In this document: one piece after another, positions 60,579 through 64,000 of the stretch | Position numbering within the stretch: the stretch's first letter is position 1 | Layout: the number at the start of each line of letters is the position of its first letter | Assembly (NCBI RefSeq): GCF_025699255.1 | Contig: NZ_JAILWA010000006.1 | Span: 1-64,000 of the forward strand | Direction of reading: 5' to 3' | DNA from: Nitrosopumilus sp. | GTDB taxonomy: Archaea > Thermoproteota > Nitrososphaeria > Nitrososphaerales > Nitrosopumilaceae | DNA length: 64,000 bases | The notes under the pieces: model-generated | Database searches by the model: none | Told to the model about the DNA's origin: nothing | What the model saw: the letters and a program-made list of their open reading frames with translations, nothing else | Program-made: the position numbers and the translations under genes

Positions 60579-60746
60579 TTATTCTTCCTCTTCCTCAAAG
60601 CCCCATGATTTAACTAATTCCTTTTGGAACTTGTCTGCTTGTTTTTCATCTAATGCAAATCCACAATTTTTGTGAGTAGGAACAACAGTCATTCCATCTA
60701 ATTTGAATTCTACTTCAAACAAGTGAACTTTTGGGCATTCGCACAT
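60579..60746 (-). CDS. Small CxC-containing protein, 55 residues
   Basis: ATG frame MCECPKVHLFEVEFKLDG then MTVVPTHKNCGFALDEKQ ... ELVKSWGFEEEEE. Three cysteines and two histidines could bind one metal. The protein is otherwise soluble and ends acidic. It is convergent with the metallothionein-like gene, 36 nt between stops. Not recognised. Confidence 0.55.
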   Translation of the reverse strand: MCECPKVHLFEVEFKLDGMTVVPTHKNCGFALDEKQADKFQKELVKSWGFEEEEE

Positions 60747-60861
60747 TTCTGGAATTTCTGTACTTATTCCTCTATATTTGCTTATTTGAATTAGAATTCA
60801 CTACTCTTTTTTCTCATTTTTTACATATTTGAAAAACGTTTAACTATCCGTTTTGTGAATT

Positions 60862-62361
60862 TTGATCAGTTTGAAAGGCTCATTATTACTTATTTCAGCT
60901 ATCACTGCACTTCTTTTAGGTTCACTATCAATTCCATCTGCTTTTGCACAATTCCAATCTGGAGGTGTTTCTTCTGATACTGTTCCTGATGGCAGTTCTT
61001 GGTATGCTGGTGAGGGTCTCAAACAAGGTGATTTCTTTTCTTATTCAATGTGTCATGTTGATTACAAAGAATGCTCCAAATTTGAAATGGATATGTGGAT
61101 AAAAGGTGACAAACAAGTTGGCAGTGAAACAAAATGGTTGGCTGAAGTTGCAGTTTTTGATGGCAAAAAAGTAATTGTTGGTGAAATGGAGCTTGGAAAA
61201 ATTGCTCCTGAACCAACTGGCGGTAGTACTGAATTAGGCGTTTATAGAGGAGCTTTCAAATCTTCTATAGTTTGGTTATCTGCTTTTGCAACTTCTGATG
61301 ATAGCTCTGGTGGAAAGGGACCAAAAAAATTTAGTGATAAATCTTGGGGTAAGATTGGAAACATTGGTGGGGAACAAGTAGTGCCAATGAAAATTGAAAA
61401 TATTGTTGTTCCTGCAGGTTCATGGGAAACAGTTCAAGTAGGATGGAAAACTGGCGGTGTTACAAGTAAGGTTTGGATCGTAGATGATTTTCCATTTCCA
61501 ATAAAAGCTAAAACATTCACTCATGTTTCTGAAGGAATTCCTCCAACAGAATACGAGTTTACTCTGTTAGATTACAAAGAAAACGTTTCCAAATCTCCAA
61601 TTGCACAATATCACTCATCTGCAGACGAGTTTCAAGCTGCTGGATGTGAAACTGATTTTGAAAAAGAAGTTAGTGTAAAGAAACCTACAAAGAATTTTGA
61701 TTATCAAATTCATGCATTTTATGGCCCTGAAGATCCTGTCAAAGGATGTGAAATGCAATGGCTAATCAAATTTATCAGCAAATATGATGACACTGAATTT
61801 TTGAATCAAGTTCAATTTGATTTCCTAGTGGTTGATGATAATTTGAAGCCTTTAAGATCTATTGCACAAGAAGAAGGCAGGGATTATCTTTATTCTCCAT
61901 CTGGACAATACATACTTGATATGATTGTAAAAGAAGATCCTGGCACTGTTAATTATGTTGTTTGGGTTTATGGATTAGCTCGTGAAGGCATAGTTCCAAA
62001 TGTTGCATCTGATTTTCTTAAAATCCCTGTAACAATTTATGCAGGTGATGGCACAATTCCTTCTATTCCTGATCCTGTTCCAACTCAAGAAATCCCCTCA
62101 TGGATTAAGAATAATGCAGGATGGTGGGCTGATGGGGCAATAGATGATGATTCTTTTGTCCAAGGAATTCAATTTTTGATCAAAGAAGGAATTATGAAGA
62201 TTCCTCCAACTTCTCAGGGTGCTGCTGGTGGAAGTAATGAAATCCCCTCATGGATTAAGAATAATGCAGGATGGTGGGCTGATGGGGCAATAGATGATGA
62301 TTCTTTTGTTGGTGGTATTCAATTCCTTATTGAAGAAGGAATTATGAGCGTATCTTCCTAG
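60862..62361 (+). CDS. Secreted protein with C-terminal IPSWIKNN repeats
   Basis: 499 residues, TTG start, signal peptide (LLLISAITALLLGSLSIPSAFAQ). The body is a ~370-residue beta-rich region (HVSEGIPPTEYEFTLLDYKENV, then QVQFDFLVVDDNLKPL), resembling a sandwich of two domains. The C-terminus has two copies of the IPSWIKNNAGWWADG unit (starting near residues 410 and 460), a repeat I associate with thaumarchaeal secreted proteins. Both units are encoded by an exact 71-nt repeat. Probably cell-surface attached; function unknown. Confidence 0.8.
   Translation: MISLKGSLLLISAITALLLGSLSIPSAFAQFQSGGVSSDTVPDGSSWYAGEGLKQGDFFSYSMCHVDYKECSKFEMDMWIKGDKQVGSETKWLAEVAVFDGKKVIVGEMELGKIAPEPTGGSTELGVYRGAFKSSIVWLSAFATSDDSSGGKGPKKFSDKSWGKIGNIGGEQVVPMKIENIVVPAGSWETVQVGWKTGGVTSKVWIVDDFPFPIKAKTFTHVSEGIPPTEYEFTLLDYKENVSKSPIAQYHSSADEFQAAGCETDFEKEVSVKKPTKNFDYQIHAFYGPEDPVKGCEMQWLIKFISKYDDTEFLNQVQFDFLVVDDNLKPLRSIAQEEGRDYLYSPSGQYILDMIVKEDPGTVNYVVWVYGLAREGIVPNVASDFLKIPVTIYAGDGTIPSIPDPVPTQEIPSWIKNNAGWWADGAIDDDSFVQGIQFLIKEGIMKIPPTSQGAAGGSNEIPSWIKNNAGWWADGAIDDDSFVGGIQFLIEEGIMSVSS
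62089..62159 (+). repeat. 71-nt exact repeat, copy 1
   Basis: Codes for the first IPSWIKNN unit. Identical to 62239-62309, 150 nt downstream and in the same frame. Confidence 0.9.
62239..62309 (+). repeat. 71-nt exact repeat, copy 2
   Basis: Codes for the second IPSWIKNN unit. Identity at synonymous positions shows recent duplication or gene conversion. Confidence 0.9.
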
Positions 62362-62405
62362 TCTACATTCAAATTGTGAATACTATCTAAAAATTTCTAG
62401 TAATC

Positions 62406-62765
62406 ATGGTTGGTCTTTTCAAACATCCTAAACGTAAAATCAAAAAATTACTCAAAGACGGTGAATATGATGAAGCAATAAAATTTGGTCAAGGTTTAGA
62501 ATCTGAATATTCTGATGATCATGATTTTATGTTTATCATGGGCAGTGCTTTTTTTATTGTTGATGATGCAAAAAGAGCATTACCTTATTTCCAAAAAGCA
62601 TTTGAATTAGATAATGATGATGTTGAGACTCTTACTTTGAAAACAAATGTACATTTGGCCTTGGAGCAGAAAAATGAAGCAATTGAATGTTGTCAACGTA
62701 TTCTTAAACTTGAACCAAAAAACACTGAAGCTCAACAACTACTTGATGAACTTGAATCAGTGTAA
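62406..62765 (+). CDS. Small TPR-repeat protein
   Basis: 119 residues comprising about three tetratricopeptide repeats (EYDEAIKFGQGLESEYSDD, AKRALPYFQKAFELDNDDVE, KNEAIECCQRILKLEPKN). Protein-interaction scaffold, cytoplasmic. Partner unknown; it follows the IPSWIKNN gene by 44 nt. Confidence 0.75.
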   Translation: MVGLFKHPKRKIKKLLKDGEYDEAIKFGQGLESEYSDDHDFMFIMGSAFFIVDDAKRALPYFQKAFELDNDDVETLTLKTNVHLALEQKNEAIECCQRILKLEPKNTEAQQLLDELESV

Positions 62766-62777
62766 TTTTTGAAATTA

Positions 62778-63254
62778 TTATTTCTTTTTCATTTCATATG
62801 CATTTTTCATTAACCAATTACAAAATGCTGTGACATTCTCATCAAAATCAGTCCATATGTGCACTGAATGAGGTAGAATGTCTATTTTCCATTCATCTGT
62901 AAACACCCTTACTCCTTCTTTATTTTCATACATGTATGCATCTTCTGTTTTTACTTCTCCTAACATTTCAACTGCTTTTTGTTTGATAATTTCTCTATCT
63001 ATTGGAAATCTTTTTCTGTCATAATCTATAATTAAACTCAAATCTCTTTTTCCATATTTTTCAAATTCTTCTATCTTTCCTTGTTTTGGAAAATTTACAA
63101 TCAATTTGATGCTGTATTTTTTACCAACTTCTTTTCCTATTTCTACAATTCTGGTATATGCCATTGCAGGGTTTTTGTTCAAAAGAAATCTAATTTGAGC
63201 AAGATCTTTTTTTAATTGTGCCTGCAAATCTTCTACTAATTCAGAAAATATCAT
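62778..63254 (-). CDS. Hypothetical protein
   Basis: 158 residues, soluble, alpha/beta (FSELVEDLQAQLKKDLAQIRFLL ... SHVWTDF-like end SVHIWTDFDENVTAFCNWLMKNAY). No family recognised. Convergent with the TPR gene and divergent from the last gene of the window. Confidence 0.6.
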   Translation of the reverse strand: MIFSELVEDLQAQLKKDLAQIRFLLNKNPAMAYTRIVEIGKEVGKKYSIKLIVNFPKQGKIEEFEKYGKRDLSLIIDYDRKRFPIDREIIKQKAVEMLGEVKTEDAYMYENKEGVRVFTDEWKIDILPHSVHIWTDFDENVTAFCNWLMKNAYEMKKK

Positions 63255-63302
63255 AATTCATTATTGAGAAATTCCTATTATAACCATTAATTTCTCTCAA
63301 GA

Positions 63303-63980
63303 TTGGTTTTTTTAGAACTTGTACTAGTTGCTAGTATGGCCATGCCTATGGATTTTGATGGAATGAGAACCGATGATGCTTCATTAAGAACTGATAATGT
63401 GGATGATTACAAAAGAACCTGCATTGATTTTATCGAAGACATATCTCATGATTATGAGGCATGGGTTGACTATTACAAATTGCCTGAAGACGAAGATAAA
63501 CGACGCCGTGCAGGAATTCGTGCTACCATTACTAGAACAAATGAATGGATTGCAAAAGTCGCTCAATCCATTAAGGCAGTTGATGTTGTCATGAATGATG
63601 GTATTCAAAAGATGGCAGAATCTACTGCTGGAAAACCTCTTGAAATTGGCGTTTTTGTAAATCACAAATCTGGATACACTGAAACAAATCCTGGCATAAT
63701 TGATGTCAATGTCAAGGGTGCTGGAAGAGAAGGAAGAAAAATGAAACTTGGATTTCATTTTAAAGATGACCGATTTAGAATAGAATCTACATGTGATGCA
63801 TATTTGGATGAGGTGGATCTCCCTACTCAAGAATCTGACATGTTAGATGTTCACTTGAAACTTCATGCAGAAAATGGAAAGCCTCGTGATGTCATTTCCT
63901 TTACTGTAACTCTAAGTGAGATTGAAAATGATGTGGAGTTTGATAGACGCGGCGTTTCAACTATTGTACATTTGGTATAG
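63303..63980 (+). CDS. Hypothetical protein with a short hydrophobic N-terminus
   Basis: 225 residues, TTG start; an ATG in frame lies at 63336. The N-terminus (VFLELVLVASMAMPMDFDG) is only weakly hydrophobic. A helical middle (DYKRTCIDFIEDISHDYEAWVDYYK) and a beta-rich C-terminal half (LHAENGKPRDVISFTVTLSEIE) follow. Two cysteines. Not recognised. The remaining 20 nt of the window hold nothing that I can assign. Confidence 0.6.
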   Translation: MVFLELVLVASMAMPMDFDGMRTDDASLRTDNVDDYKRTCIDFIEDISHDYEAWVDYYKLPEDEDKRRRAGIRATITRTNEWIAKVAQSIKAVDVVMNDGIQKMAESTAGKPLEIGVFVNHKSGYTETNPGIIDVNVKGAGREGRKMKLGFHFKDDRFRIESTCDAYLDEVDLPTQESDMLDVHLKLHAENGKPRDVISFTVTLSEIENDVEFDRRGVSTIVHLV

Positions 63981-64000
63981 CTTCACGTACAACTTCTTCA

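Noticed and set aside
60415-60675. 86-codon frame over the metallothionein-like gene
   Set aside because: It overlaps the cysteine-rich frame and the convergent CxC gene in another register, and its start is not supported by the box A, which fits the ATG at 60399.
1-64000. CRISPR arrays, insertion sequences, prophage or attachment sites
   Set aside because: No regularly spaced repeats, no transposase or integrase, and no direct repeats at the tRNA 3' ends were seen.

Overview
The window is archaeal and most likely from an ammonia-oxidising Thaumarchaeota (Nitrososphaerota) close to Nitrosopumilus. The evidence is an AT-rich genome; archaeal ribosomal proteins; Cbf5, SBDS, the Rrp4/41/42 exosome, KEOPS Pcc1, Nob1, prefoldin and an XPF nuclease; coenzyme F420 ligase CofE; a secreted blue-copper protein; and two surface signatures I associate with this group, the IPSWIKNNAGWW repeat and the CLIATATYG (CFI-box) C-terminal domain. 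Many first genes of transcripts have a TATA-like box A about 26-30 nt before the start codon, as expected for leaderless transcription, and many starts are TTG or GTG.

Layout. 1-7.5 kb: end of an unknown gene, argF, then the tail of the spc ribosomal operon (L18, S5, L30, L15, SecY, adenylate kinase, an EMC3/DUF106 insertase, CMP kinase, Cbf5). 7.5-13 kb: a small membrane-anchored protein, an intron-containing tRNA-Ser(GGA), and a 1525-residue secreted PKD-repeat protein behind a long palindrome. 13-22.4 kb: mixed single genes (P-loop kinase, blue-copper protein, two universal stress proteins, DUF389 protein, HECLH protein, a GGQ release-factor paralogue without the codon-recognition motif, an L-2-hydroxyglutarate-oxidase-like flavoprotein, a D-2-hydroxyacid dehydrogenase). 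22.4-28 kb: 2-oxoacid:ferredoxin oxidoreductase KorAB, several unknowns, CofE. 28-34.2 kb: an accessory-looking block with two winged-helix regulators, secreted or membrane proteins, and a protein with a cysteine/histidine-poor Rieske-like segment. 34.5-38.3 kb: two complete aconitase-family hydro-lyase pairs in tandem, one archaeal-type and one bacterial LeuCD-type. 38.2-46.9 kb: information-processing core (nucleotidyltransferase, S9, L13, L18e and RpoD on the minus strand; SBDS, Rrp4, Rrp41, Rrp42, L37Ae, Pcc1, prefoldin and XPF on the plus strand; Nob1 and NAD kinase on the minus strand). 47-54.9 kb: rhodanese, ferredoxin, membrane glycosyltransferase, coiled-coil protein, a palindrome-controlled micro-gene, and a CPA2 antiporter. 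54.9-64 kb: tRNA-Gly and tRNA-Glu, L10e/uL16, the tRNA-intron endonuclease, a degenerate PLD-like protein, a CFI-box surface protein, a nucleotidyltransferase, a metallothionein-like micro-protein, the IPSWIKNN protein, a TPR protein and unknowns.

How it fits together. Most of the window is translation, rRNA/tRNA processing and RNA decay machinery in conserved archaeal order. EndA near 56 kb presumably removes the 14-nt intron of the tRNA-Ser at 8 kb. The less ordinary material is in small genes below normal annotation length (15.4, 21.0, 34.3, 52.8, 57.7, 59.1, 60.4 and 60.6 kb), in the secreted-protein block at 29-34 kb, and in proteins whose family motifs are altered (release-factor paralogue, EndA, PLD-like protein, Rieske-like protein).
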